Source: Choristocarpus tenellus KU-1152 (taxonomy: Eukaryota; Phaeophyceae). From it: a stretch of DNA of 20,811 bases. Below, piece by piece: positions 8,970 to 19,550 of this stretch. The notes beneath the pieces are model-generated. The model had not been told where the DNA came from, made no database searches, and worked only from the letters and a program-made list of their open reading frames with translations. Both the position numbers and the translations under genes were made by a program. Numbering within the stretch: position 1 is the first letter of the stretch; every line of letters starts with the position of its first letter. Location of the stretch: contig CAXNAD020000375.1 of assembly GCA_964200185.2 (NCBI GenBank), positions 1 through 20,811 of the forward strand, in the 5' to 3' direction.

Positions 8970-11900
8970 TTAGTCTGTATTGTGTTGACTCCGCTGCACA
9001 AGTAGATCTACTGGGGACAGCTTTGCTACCTTTATGGAGATCTTTGTGAAATCTCCCATGATGTGCTCATCATTCTTGTTATCTTTTCTACCTCCACACA
9101 AGTCCCTATCGCCGCTTGATTTTCCTAATCGAGGACTCACAGTTGGTACTGTGCCTGGCAGTTGCTGTACCTGCTGAATGTATGCAGGACTAACCTGCAT
9201 GTCAAGAGGGAGTGTGTGTGTGCGCGTGTTTAACTTGGCTTCTCTGATTGTCCAAATCTCAACAAGTATCGGTGACTAGTCGGATGTATGTATGGTACAT
9301 GTTTAGAATCTGTGCTACAAGGGAGATGTGGTAATACTTCAGCAATTAGAGAGTCCTGAAGAGTGAGAATGTTGGAGTGGTGAGTGGTCTTACCTGCTTG
9401 TTGTTGCCTGATACCTCGTTTAGCCATGATGCTTTTGTTGATACTGGATTCTCGGTGATAGAACTTTTACAAAGGCTCCACTGTTTGAGGTCTTGCACAG
9501 ATGGTTCGGAAATTACGCTCCCAAAGCCTCCCATGACTCCTCCATCAGCTAATTGCAGCACTGCGACCAGCACCTTCACGGTCCTTCCATCAGTCTTGAC
9601 CATGTGTTGGGGCAGCTGATTCAAAGCTGCACTGCATAGTTGTTTTACGTCTTCCCCCCCAGTCTCCACCAATCCAACAATTATTGCCACCATGTTTCCT
9701 TGATGGATATGGATGGCGAGTACGAACGGGACAGTTTGCTAGTGTGGTAAGATCTTTGCTTGTCCTTGTCCACAGTAGTTGTGTCATAGGCCGAGTCCAA
9801 AGTTTTGCAAACCATGTTTTTCACTCTTATAATTGATTTTTCGAGGAACAAACAAACTTGTGAAGGGTCTAATTGCACTGCAGAGTCAGTCCCATCTCGA
9901 CATGCTTACTTCTTCCCCAGTGCCAGATACATTTACCTATTCTCAGCATTTTTGTTCCAAGCAAAATTTCCTTGCCATGTGAGAGGCAAAAGTTTGTTTC
10001 TGAACCTGGTCACAGCCTTCCCGCAGTGGTTGTGAAATTCAAAATCCTTGGAGTGCATTACTGATATTTACTTTTGTATGTTATTGAGTAACAGCCCAAG
10101 GTTGTTGTCAAGCGCGACAGCAGGCTCTCTGATTAGTCTTAGAACCTTACCTTGTGTCACCATGTTTATGCTGTTCCTGCAAGATGTAATTCTGAGGAAC
10201 ACGTTGGATACATTGACTTGTATCTCGTTGTTGTTAGTAGATGCCAGGCGTTCTAGCACCTTGGAGAAGCGCTCCCCATCTGCAGATATCTTGGTGAGTG
10301 CATCATTGTTCAAAGCAACATTTCGACAGACAACGCTGCAACGCAGCAGTACTGACTCTGTAAGATTCAACAGGTCTTCAAGTGTGAGCCAGAAAAGAGC
10401 TGCTACCAATTCTTCGTCTACCATGTCAAGAGCTAGCTCCTTGCTGCCAGAGAGGCGGCACAATGCAGTGGCCACGTCCTGCTTGATTTGTGCATTCTCT
10501 GCCTTTGCCAAACGCGCCAGTGCTCCCATTCCTCCCTCGCTTATTATTTGTTTGTGACCAAGTGTGTGACTCGCCATGTCTCGAAATGCCTTGCTGACCA
10601 GTATCTTATCTTTTTCGTGCACAAGTAGGCCCTGGATGCAGGAGGGACAGAAGAACAGGTTCAGTTAATGATCCTGTGAAGAGGTAGTGTGCTAGAGGTT
10701 GGTAAGATATGTAAGTAATCCTAGGATACGTGTTTGAGGTACATTTGTTGTTGAAGAGTGTACAAACCTTATCAGTAGGAGGGGTTGGCATCAGAAACAA
10801 GCACTTGCCTTAAGCGCAACACATAGAGCGGATGAAACTGAGGTCTCAACAGCAGCTTGCTGTGCAGGTGCATAGTGAGTAATAAGATTCACCACCACAG
10901 TGAGAGCATCCAGTCGGGTGATACTTGACAGGTGGGCGGCCCTGATTGTGTTGCCCAGCATTATGAAGATTGCCTGTGTTGATATGTGCCTGTGTGCTTC
11001 AAGGCAACAAGACAGATTGCACAAAGTGGCTATGCACAAGTTTTTAGCTACTGCTGAGCACATGGCATGTAGTGGTACAAGCACACCAATCACTTCTTGT
11101 TCTGCCAACTCCAATTGGCAGGTTTCAACCTTGCTTATGTTGAAAAGTATTGTAGCACACTGTTCAAGGGTATCCTTGTCCTTAACAACCATAACTGCAC
11201 GAATCGCATTAGTGATGTTCACTTTGCTAAGGGCACACACTGAGGCTATGCTTGCAGAGGATATCATTGCCAGTGCAGCACCGCACATTTTTTTTGCTTC
11301 AAGACCTCCGTTGGGGAACAAGGCCTGGTCAACAAGCATGCTCTCTGCCCCCATTTCGAGAAGTTTTGACTCATAAACTGAAATTTCACAGCTGAGATTA
11401 TGGATTGCTCTCAAGCATATTGTATTCAGGTCAGGGCTTTGTAGCCTTGTCAGACGAATCAAAGCGAACACAGTGTCTTGGTCAGCGATGAATTTCCGTG
11501 TGTCGTCTCTCGCAAGCAGGTTGAAAAGGGCCCTGGCCAAAATCTCTTTTGTTGACACCTCATTAACTCGGAGCACTGTAACAGCTATTAGATCCTGAAC
11601 CACCCCAGTGGTGACAAGATTGATGATAGCTTCCTTCGGTAAGAACACGCTGAGAACGTTGCACAGTGCAATTGAACAGAGGAATTGCACTTGAGCAGCC
11701 TCGTTGACCCCTGAACGCATCATGGCAATAAGTGCTGGCATTACACTCTTGTTTCCACCAAGAAAAGTCCTTCCACGGGGGTAGGTAGAGAGATTGGCGA
11801 AGGTCTTTGCACAGCAGAGGACGAGGGTAAAGTCTGTGGCGTTGGACATGATTATCAAGGAGGTGAGGAAGTTGTTGTCCATGATCACCCTGAAGAGTGT

Positions 11901-14900
11901 CATGTTGCAGAATGCTGCTGCACACAGTTGTTTGGTCTGTGGAGATCGATGAAGGAATAAAATATGTGAGTGAGTAGGCAATATATATGATGAGACTTTT
12001 GAAGGAACATGTGATAAGAGGGATTATCGGTGTGGATTTATACAGTGTGTGTGGACACAGTGAAGGTGACTCTAAAGGTAGGTACGTAGTTCACCTTGTT
12101 GAAGTGTGCATATGACAAATGTGTCAGGAGGAACACTCCCCCAAGTTCTATAACTTGAGTGATGGTGGGCTCATGATGAGAAAAGTTGTAGAGCACAGAT
12201 GCGCACTGTCCGCTGAGGGCACCCCCGTCCACATCCTTAGCAGCCTCTAGTGCCTCCATTACCCCACCATTCAGCATCTGGCGCTGGAATAAGGTATTTG
12301 TAGAGAGATTCTGGAGTGTGCCCAAGCATGCGGCTTGGACAATTGGCTGATACTTCTTCACCAACTCCACCAGTAGTGGTATCACACTGTAGTCGTCTAT
12401 CAGCCTGAGCAAGCACAGTTGGAGATAATTCAGCGTGTGACCATGATAACGAGGTTTAAAATTTAAAGCACTACGTAGGAGTTCAAACTATGGTGTTATC
12501 TGAGTGAGAGTCCAAACCTCAAATCTAATATTGATATGTCAAAAGTGGGTGAAATGAGCCCTCAAAGTTGGAGACTAATTCATACTGACTTTGCATTGGA
12601 TTCATTGTCAGGCTTTGACTGTCTTCATACTCTAGGTACTAGAATAGACAGCTTACAACATTTCTTTAGCACTCTGAGGAGGTGATATGCATCACCCACA
12701 AAACATGTTTTAAGAGCACAGACACAAAATGTTGGCATGAAAACTCCTCCGCCTGCTGATGACTGGGGGGAGGCGGCAGTGTACAGTTACAGTCAACTGT
12801 TGTTTGGGAGGTGACATGATGGTTAATGATAGCAGGGATGGGTTGGGGAGGTGGAGGCTCACATCAAAATCACATAAGAACTCTAAACTTTATAGAGAAA
12901 AAAAAAAATCTGACCATTTCTTTTTTGGTATGAAGTCTGTGATCTCCAAGCATTTGTGACAACTCACAGCTTGCAATGCTTGCCAACAACGCACTGCAGT
13001 TGCAAAACTAGTGCCTTTATCTCAAGCATGCCTATTCAATAAACACGATGTTCCGCCACAGTTCTGGATGTTCAAAAAGGAAAATTTCAGTCTCCTATTA
13101 CATCCCCAAAGAGTGATGGAAAACACTAGATATGAACTTCAAAATGTACCGGCCAGCAATGGAGGGGTTGCACGATATGTTGTATAAGATGAGGCTGATG
13201 TTCGTGGCATGACTCTGCCGGTTGCTCATCTCTCTTACAGCGGTCACCACCCCGGCGAGCACCACCTTGGACTGCGTAGCTTCATTAGATACTAAACCGC
13301 ATAGTAGGCAGAGTACATGGTGCTGCGCATCAATATGATCCACTCCTAATGCATTGATGAGCATGGTCAGTGCACCCTCAGATTCGAGTACACGTGCATG
13401 GTTTTCAGGATCTGCTGCCAGGCTACTCAGTCCTGCAGCAGAGATTGCAACTGCCATACACATTCAGTAGAAGTGGACTGGTGAGATAGATCGACCTAAG
13501 TTGGCAACATGGTGTATTGGGTGGTAAAACTTCAGATATTCAAGGATTAAAGCCTGTCATTTTCACTGCCTTTCAATAATTTCTTACCTGAATGCGGCTC
13601 AGCAGCGCTGAGGTTGCAGGAAAACGTATGCAAGATGCCCCCATCTAATAGGCAGCTTGTAAGATCACTATATTTGGACATTTCAGCCAAAACCATGATG
13701 CAGCTATGCCTGACTGAGCTCCCGCACATGTCCATCAACCTCTGGCATTCCGCCACGACATTCCTTTGGGCTAGATGTGTTCGACAAGACTTGAATGTCA
13801 ACATGTTGAACATAGTGGCTGCACACAGTGCAACAGTTTCATTGCTGTTTGGTCCAAGCTTGGTGAGAATGCTCATTGCAATGTCAGCCACCTGATAGTC
13901 CAGGTATGCTCGCACATTTTCCAACACTGTGAGGTTATTTGTCATCAATGCACAAAAGTGCAAGACACCAACATCAGTTGCCTCCTCTAATATATTGTTG
14001 ATTGTGCGAAGAACTAAGCGCTGCATGGAGTCTGCTTGGGCAGCTGTTAACGTAACAGCCACATTTACAAGACTGCTGATAGCTAATCGGGCAGTGTGTA
14101 AGTTCGCGTTGCGGGAAAGGAGGTTCAGAGCAGGTACTGCTCCATCTTGTACCTGTGATTTGCACATTCATCAAGGCAAAGTGTGCACTATTACAGTTAT
14201 ATATATCTCACACACAGTATCAGTACATTGTACAAGGTCACTGTGTGAAGTATAGTTAGGCAGGGCAACAGCATGCAGAAATTACTTACCAACCACTCCT
14301 CAAGGCCATGCTGGGAGGAGAATGCAAGTAGAACCAATGCAGTGAGGTGCAGGACTTGGCCATCAGGGTGACACACAAGAGCTTTGATAACAGGTACTGC
14401 ACCTGCCTCAACAATCTTGGGTATCTTGTACCCTTCGCTGAGAATATTGACCAAAGACTTCAGACAGTTGTCGAGCACTTCTATGTCCTGGTCGACATGC
14501 ATCAAATCCAGCAGTGCAGGCAACAGTCCGAATTCTTCCAGGAAGGCCTTGCTCATCTTTGTGACACATCAAGACAGCAGCATTCTCCACACCGTCAGAG
14601 GTGAAAAACAGTGCCAGTCTTACAGGGTATACTTGTGTGGATAGCTGTACATACTATGTCGAAGAATGTAGCACACCTGGTTCCGAAGGGTCATGTTGAG
14701 AAGCGCCGAGGAGCAATTTCTTTGAGCATGAATCTTTCCTGAGTTGGGCTCAGCAGTGGCTTCATGCATGTTTTTATTACCGATTTCGAAAGGCTGGGAC
14801 ACATCATTGTTGGATCCAACCTGTTCGTTGCAATTTCCTTTCTCCAGCGGGTCACCTTGGAGAGGGCTGGCGGTTGCTTTTCCCTGACCCCACCGGGACT

Positions 14901-15411
14901 TGTAGATTATTCCTGTCTCAATGGGCTCTTCTATCGTCTGAGGGACTAATCTTTCTTGTTCCTCACGTTGTTGTTCTATGCGGTTATCTTCCCTTATTCT
15001 TTTGATATGTGCATCTGCTCGCTTCAAGGAGCTTTTTGCTGGGTCCCAAGTTTCACCATAAGAATTTTGACCATGCCTTCGTCTATCAGCAACCCTTTTT
15101 TTTGCCTTTTTGCTCTCAACGTTATCCTGCTTTGTTTTCATGTCCTTAACATGCTTATTGAGTGCACCCACGACATCATCTTTCGCATAGTGATTTCTCC
15201 AAAAATGCCTCCTATGGTGGAGGTTCCACCTCCGCACCAGGGCTCGTAACTCTTCCATTCGAATTGGAGCATTGTCAGGGTTTCTTCTAGGTGGGAAAAG
15301 CTCATATCGCTTTAGGTATGGCCTTAGCTTCTCTACACGACCTTCTTTGGGGATAGTGCAGAACCGTTCCTGTGCCAACTCAGCACAACGTGGTTGCGCA
15401 CCGATCACCAT
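8970..15411 (-). CDS. Large armadillo-repeat protein with basic N-terminus, 9 exons, 1438 aa
   Basis: Exons (minus): 15411-14677, 14556-14290, 14152-13588, 13450-13150, 12404-12095, 11936-10809, 10631-10151, 9698-9394, 9194-8970. Frames join exactly throughout. Residues 1-90 contain EKLRPYLKRYELFPPRRNP and a helix pair ELRALVRRWNL to KDDVVGALNKHV, faintly SAP-like. KKAKKRVADRRR (101-112) is a candidate bipartite NLS, followed by a charged, probably disordered segment to about 225. From about 230 to 1310 the chain is a near-continuous ARM superhelix, with repeated blocks such as SSALLNMTLRNQ, LDNCLKSLVNIL, CAATMFNMLTF, ACLGTLQNLSTN, CAKTFANLSTYPRG, CLRAIHNLSCE and CATILFNISKV. The C-terminal 110 residues are non-repetitive and end with a FTKISIKVAKL stretch. 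ARM arrays are protein-binding scaffolds; no enzymatic motif is visible. Intron 6 is GC-AG. I do not recognise a named orthologue. The gene shares a 332-bp upstream region with RAD51. Confidence 0.85.
10632..10808 (-). other. GC-AG intron (intron 6 of the armadillo gene)
   Basis: The donor reads AAG|GCAAGT (exon ends at 10809) and the acceptor CCAG|GGC (exon resumes at 10631). Both flanks are phase 0, and the joined protein (VALK then GLLVHEKDK) continues the ARM pattern. No GT donor nearby keeps frame. Strong complementarity to U1 at the other donor positions is typical of GC donors. Confidence 0.75.
12405..13149 (-). other. Long intron 4 of the armadillo gene (745 bp)
   Basis: This is the largest intron in the window. 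The donor GTACAT is weak but is the one that joins NPSIAG-R to LIDDYSV in phase 2 and restores an unbroken ARM helix. I see nothing else in it: no recognisable ORF, RNA gene or repeat, apart from a run of A near 12900. Confidence 0.65.
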
Positions 15412-15743
15412 TTTACTTCATATGTGACAAAAAATCTTTCATAAAACAAAGGCTTGGCGCTTTCGAGGCCACAAATTGCGCTGATATAGAAGAAAAGACT
15501 GAGATTCTAGAGTGGTATTCTATTCCACATTGTCCCCTTTGCAGAGATGTTCAATCTTGATGTTGGGGATTTGCTTCGTTGACCTACTGTGTTCTGTAAC
15601 TGCTACAACACTGCAAAAAGGGTTCAAATGAATGAAAATACTTACATCTCACTGAAATATTTCTAAGGCGTTTGCATTTTCAAATTAGCATCTCCTACAC
15701 TCCTCTCTACTCTGCCTTACCCAACATCAACAAAAGGAGACAG
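15412..15743. promoter_or_regulatory. Shared bidirectional promoter region of the armadillo gene and RAD51
   Basis: These 332 bp separate the start codons of two divergent genes and must hold both promoters and 5' UTRs. A CTTGGCGC at 15453-15460 differs by one base from the E2F consensus TTTGGCGC. E2F factors control RAD51-class S-phase genes in animals and plants, so the site is suggestive only. No TATA box is evident. Confidence 0.5.
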
Positions 15744-18185
15744 ATGTCTGTGCAACAGGAAGCCCAGAACTCAACGCAGAACCAAACTGATGAGGTTGTT
15801 GAAGAGGTAGGATATAGATAAAAGGTAACTATAAATCGCTATTGAGGTCGAGAAACAACATCTGCTGACATCATCACTTTCCACTTTGCCAAATCCTGTG
15901 TTCAGGTGGTTGCCGCCTTTCACCACATCACTGAGCTCGAAGCTCATGGGATCAACCGTACTGATGTCCAGCGCTTATCTGAGGCCGGGTTCTGCACGGT
16001 TGAGTCTGTAAGTGGCCTTCTTACTTGAAGATCATCGAGGCGCATGCCCTCATTGGCTAAAATGTAAAACCTTCCTTTTCCCCTTGATCTGTCTTTCCTT
16101 GCCAGATTGCTCATTCTACTCTTCGCAGGCTCGTGGAGGTAAAAGGTATCAGCGATCAGAAGGCTGCGAAACTGAAAGATATCGTATACAAGCTGGCACC
16201 TATCGGGTTTACTACCGCATCGCAGCACTTGCTGCAGCGCCAAGACCTGATCACGCTCACAACTGGATCCAAGGAGCTAGATAAGCTGCTTGAAGGTGGA
16301 ATTGAAACTGGATCTCTAACAGAGGTTTTTGGCGAGTTTAGGACCGGGAAGACACAGCTATGCCATACACTGTGTGTGGCATGCCAATTGCCTCTTGATT
16401 CAGGCGGGGGAGAGGGCAAGGCAATGTACATCGACACTGAGGGGACGTTCCGACCACAGAGACTCACTGCAATCGCTGAAAGATTCGGGCTCAATGGTAT
16501 GTGTCTGCTGAGACGTTGTCCTGTGTTTTCTTGTGTATTGGACCGTTTCAATGACACCACAATGCAGATCCTCGCTTGGACGTGAGAGACCATCACAACA
16601 ACATGGTCTGCATTGACCAGCTATAGCACTTTTGCAATGCTTTTGATTTGACCATAATCTTGTTGCTCAGGGGATGATGTGCTGGAAAATGTGGCCTATG
16701 CCAGAGCACACAATTCAGAGCAGCAGATGGATCTACTCAAGATGGCGTCAGCAATGATGGCAGAAGACAGGTCAGACATTTGCTGTTGAGAAGTCGTCAC
16801 TTAACAAGATCATCTCACAGGAAATTTGCTCCACTCCACCTTTTTGCAGAACCAGATATAGTGACCCTGCCTTCACTTGTTGCCTTTCCGTAAATTTAAC
16901 TATATTGCGAACAGGTATGCTCTCCTTGTTATTGACAGTGCGACTGCCTTATTCCGCACAGATTACTGTGGCAGGGGAGAGTTGTCTGAGAGGCAGATGC
17001 AGCTGGCCCAGTGAGTACTAGTTGCTGCAGTAATTTCTATCAGGAAACGCGATCAATGTACCCTCTCCCCTCTCAACATAACTTCCTAGCGTGAAAGCTT
17101 TGGTAATGAAATCATCTATCAACTGTGTTCAAATGACGTAAAACTTTTAGATTGGCAACCCCACCAGTTTGTTGGAGTTGCAATGGGAGGTATAATTGCC
17201 TGCAGTTTGAGGAAGGGTTGAAAGGTTGGCAAAACAGAGTTGTGCCCTAGGGTACCCATGCCTTCCCACATAAGATATCCTATTCTTGAAGTATCTGATT
17301 TATTTCTGTAACCTGTTCACTCCATTCTCCTTTCTAAAACACGACATTATTATTTTCAGGTTTCTTCGGCAGCTTACACGCATGGCTGAAGAGTTTGGGG
17401 TTGCAGTGGTACTTACTAATCAAGTTGTTGCCAACCCAGATGGTATGAGCTTTGCTAAGGACAGCACAAAACCTATTGGTGGGAATATCATTGCCCATGC
17501 TTCAACCACAAGGTAGAGTAACTTTTTGCTGTTGCCATACCCTTCTCACTCAAATGAAGTGTTCAAGGCACTTGTGAATCACCGATTCATTTACTGTTTC
17601 AGCTCACAATTGTTAGGGATTAGTAACACATACCTCCCCCCAATACAGATATGGTGTATTATTTGTAACCTCCTAACACACCTGTCATTAGTAAGGTATG
17701 GTGTGTGCATGCTACACAGTGTACAACAATGATCCATTCTCACTATTTCATGTTGATCAGGATTAGAGCAACCCAATGCTGACAAAGTCTTTTGTTGCAT
17801 ACCAGAATTGCAACTCTGTAGATCCCTTTCTCCTGTACATGTGCTTCATATTCAAAGGGAGTTATTTGCCGTTTCCGCTCAGTTGTTAATTGGGGTCTTC
17901 AAAGTGGGGTATTCGTGTTGAGTTTTTTGGGAGTTTTAAACCATTCATGAACCTACCTATCCCTTGGATGCTGTTTTATTGTACCATGATTCAAACAAGT
18001 GCACCTCACATCCCATGCATTGCCCCTCCTGTGCAACTTGTCTCCACTTTTTTTTCTACAGATTAAGGCTTCGAAAAGCCCGAGGAGACAATCGAATCTG
18101 CCAAATTTTTGATTCTCCAACCTTGCCGGAGAGCGAGTGCCAATTCTCTATTGGGCCTGTTGGTGTTGAGGACCCGAAGGATTAG
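15744..18185 (+). CDS. RAD51: RAD51 recombinase, 7 exons, 342 aa
   Basis: Exons: 15744-15806, 15906-16007, 16106-16496, 16671-16770, 16915-17010, 17360-17512, 18062-18185. All introns are GT-AG with matching phases. It encodes the eukaryotic strand-exchange ATPase that forms filaments on ssDNA in homologous recombination in the nucleus. The N-terminal helix-hairpin-helix domain (about 22-90) has [19 protein letters not shown] and [12 protein letters not shown]. Walker A is GEFRTGKT (131-138), followed by [18 protein letters not shown]. Walker B is ALLVID (221-226). [16 protein letters not shown] and [13 protein letters not shown] precede loop L2 and the [14 protein letters not shown] block. 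[12 protein letters not shown] and QVVA fit RAD51 rather than DMC1. Length is close to the 339 residues of human RAD51. Loop L2 appears one residue shorter than usual, and RKARGD replaces the common RKGRGE. The gene is divergent from the ARM gene and convergent with ERCC1. Confidence 0.97.
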
Positions 18186-18341
18186 ATCTTTCCCCAACCA
18201 CTGTCATTGCATTACCTTGTAACTGATTGCCAGTTTTAAGGCCCAAACCAAAAGAAGCACACCTTGTTCTTCATCCAACACAAACAACAGATAAACAGAT
18301 GGTGTTAATGTACATAAAAAGGCTATAGGTTACAATACTTG
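18186..18341. other. 156-bp convergent gap between RAD51 and ERCC1
   Basis: This is the sequence between the RAD51 stop (TAG ending at 18185) and the ERCC1 stop (minus strand, TAG at 18344-18342). It must contain or exceed both 3' UTRs. No AATAAA is seen. TGTAAC occurs on the plus strand at 18218 and on the minus strand at 18334, but its significance is not established. Confidence 0.7.
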
Positions 18342-19550
18342 CTACTTTTTGTGTGTTGCTGCCGATAGTTTGTTATGAAGAGCCTCATATATTCGTGCCA
18401 CTTTCTTATCCCCCAGTCCTGGGCATGCTGCCAAGTCTTCTATTGAGGCGTCACATATTGACTTCAATGAACCAAAATTAGATGCCAACGTGAGCACATC
18501 TGACTTGTTTAAGGATCGCACAGTCCCAAGGCAGTCCTGTAGCAGTGCCAGGTAGTCAGCATCAACCTAAAAGGCAATCAATTGTGAAGGAGGTGGTTGT
18601 GAGTAGCATGGCAAAAAAGATTCCAATGCCTCCTTCCCTGGCACAATCACGTCACCTTTTCCTGAATGCTGGTGGCAGGCTTGTGCTCATAGGCCTTGTA
18701 AGTCTCGAGATACCTTGCAGCTTCCTGTTCACAAGAACGTAACAAACATTATGTCAATGATGACATGCCTTCATGATAGACTTCTTGGCAATCTGCCTCA
18801 CACAAAAATTTGGACTTGTGAATGCGATAAAACAATTCTCGCCTGGGGAGTCCATGCTAATACAAGAGTGAAATCGTTGAGAATAGACATCTTGTTCATC
18901 TCCAGTAGAGGTTGGACATTATCCTCAACGTCCACTAAGCACAGCAAGACACGTAGGGTGAAGTGCTTTGCTAGGGCCTGAAAGAGAAGAGAATTGGAGG
19001 GGAGTGTCACAAACCGTTTAATGTGAAAGGTAGGCGGCAAGAGTTCGAACGAAGAAGATGGCAGCACCTTGATTCTTTGGATGAGGTAGTCGGGTCGAAG
19101 AAGGTGAAACGTCAAGCTGATAAAAAGAGCGCACGCTGAGGGGCTCATGACGAAGTCGGCCAGGAGTCCTGGTGTTACCTCTTTTGGTACATTCCGTACG
19201 AACTTGAGAATGGGGTTGCCACGCTGTCGTGGATTGACCTATCATACAGCAAAGGGAAGGACAGACAAAAAATACTCAGCTTCTGTACCATTGAACGCGA
19301 GGTTGTTCAGTTTTTCATTCCTTTATACCTGTAGTGCCCGTGAAGGACCATGGTGATGTCCTTCTAGTCCTGCCTGGGTTGGTATTTCTACTTTGAGATC
19401 TCCCCCTCCCAACAACGGACGGTCTCCCATCTGTCTAATTCCCCGTCCACCTCGATCTTTTGATGGTTCATCCAAATAGGGATTACGAACACGTTTGACT
19501 CCCGAAATAATCTTGCCCGCCATCGATGAAGAGGAAGGGGTGGGTTCCAT
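18342..19550 (-). CDS. ERCC1: ERCC1/Rad10 nucleotide-excision-repair protein, 5 exons, 273 aa
   Basis: Exons (minus): 19550-19329, 19238-19068, 18977-18843, 18724-18656, 18566-18342, all phase 0. ERCC1 is the non-catalytic DNA-binding partner of XPF in the structure-specific 5'-flap endonuclease of NER, crosslink repair and single-strand annealing. The N-terminal about 74 residues are low complexity. The central nuclease-like domain (75-195) starts VNPRQRGNPILKFVRNVP and continues CALFISLTFHLLRPDYL, HFTLRVLLCLVDVED, FTLVLAWTPQEAARYLETYK. The C-terminal tandem helix-hairpin-helix (about 205-265) has LASNFGSLKSI and LAACPGLGDKKVARI. As expected for ERCC1, no ERKxxxD nuclease motif is present. 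The C-terminus is NKLSAATHKK; the phenylalanine that docks human ERCC1 into XPF is not obvious. Intron 3 is GC-AG. An in-frame Met at codon 10 is an alternative start. Confidence 0.93.
18725..18842 (-). other. GC-AG intron (intron 3 of ERCC1)
   Basis: The donor reads CCCCAG|GCGAGA (exon ends at 18843) and the acceptor GAACAG|GAAGCT (exon resumes at 18724). Both flanks are phase 0 and join AWTPQ to EAARYLETYK, which matches the family's AWSPxEAxRYLETxK block exactly. No in-frame GT alternative was found. Confidence 0.8.

Noticed and set aside
9393-9698. Alternative acceptor at the TAG before CAAACTGTC (near 9725) for exon 8 of the armadillo gene
   Set aside because: It would need a phase-0 donor in exon 7. 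The strong CAAG|GTAAGG donor is phase 1 and pairs exactly with the acceptor before 9698, giving the expected ARM sequence NMVTQG-NMVAIIVGL.
10048-10557. 169-codon plus-strand open frame
   Set aside because: It lies antisense to exon 7 of the armadillo gene, whose frame carries clear ARM repeats and matching splice phases.
10900-11376. 158-codon plus-strand open frame
   Set aside because: Antisense shadow of the large exon 6 of the armadillo gene.
12759-12959. 66-codon plus-strand frame within intron 4 of the armadillo gene as a nested gene
   Set aside because: No family resemblance, low-complexity K/F ending from homopolymer runs, and no supporting signals.
16156-16596. 146-codon minus-strand open frame
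   Set aside because: Antisense shadow of RAD51 exon 3, which encodes Walker A and other invariant motifs.
18218-18334. TGTAAC on both strands as a green-algal-type poly(A) signal
   Set aside because: The motif is short, the minus-strand copy lies only about 8 bases after the stop, and the other two genes lack it, so it cannot be called a signal here.
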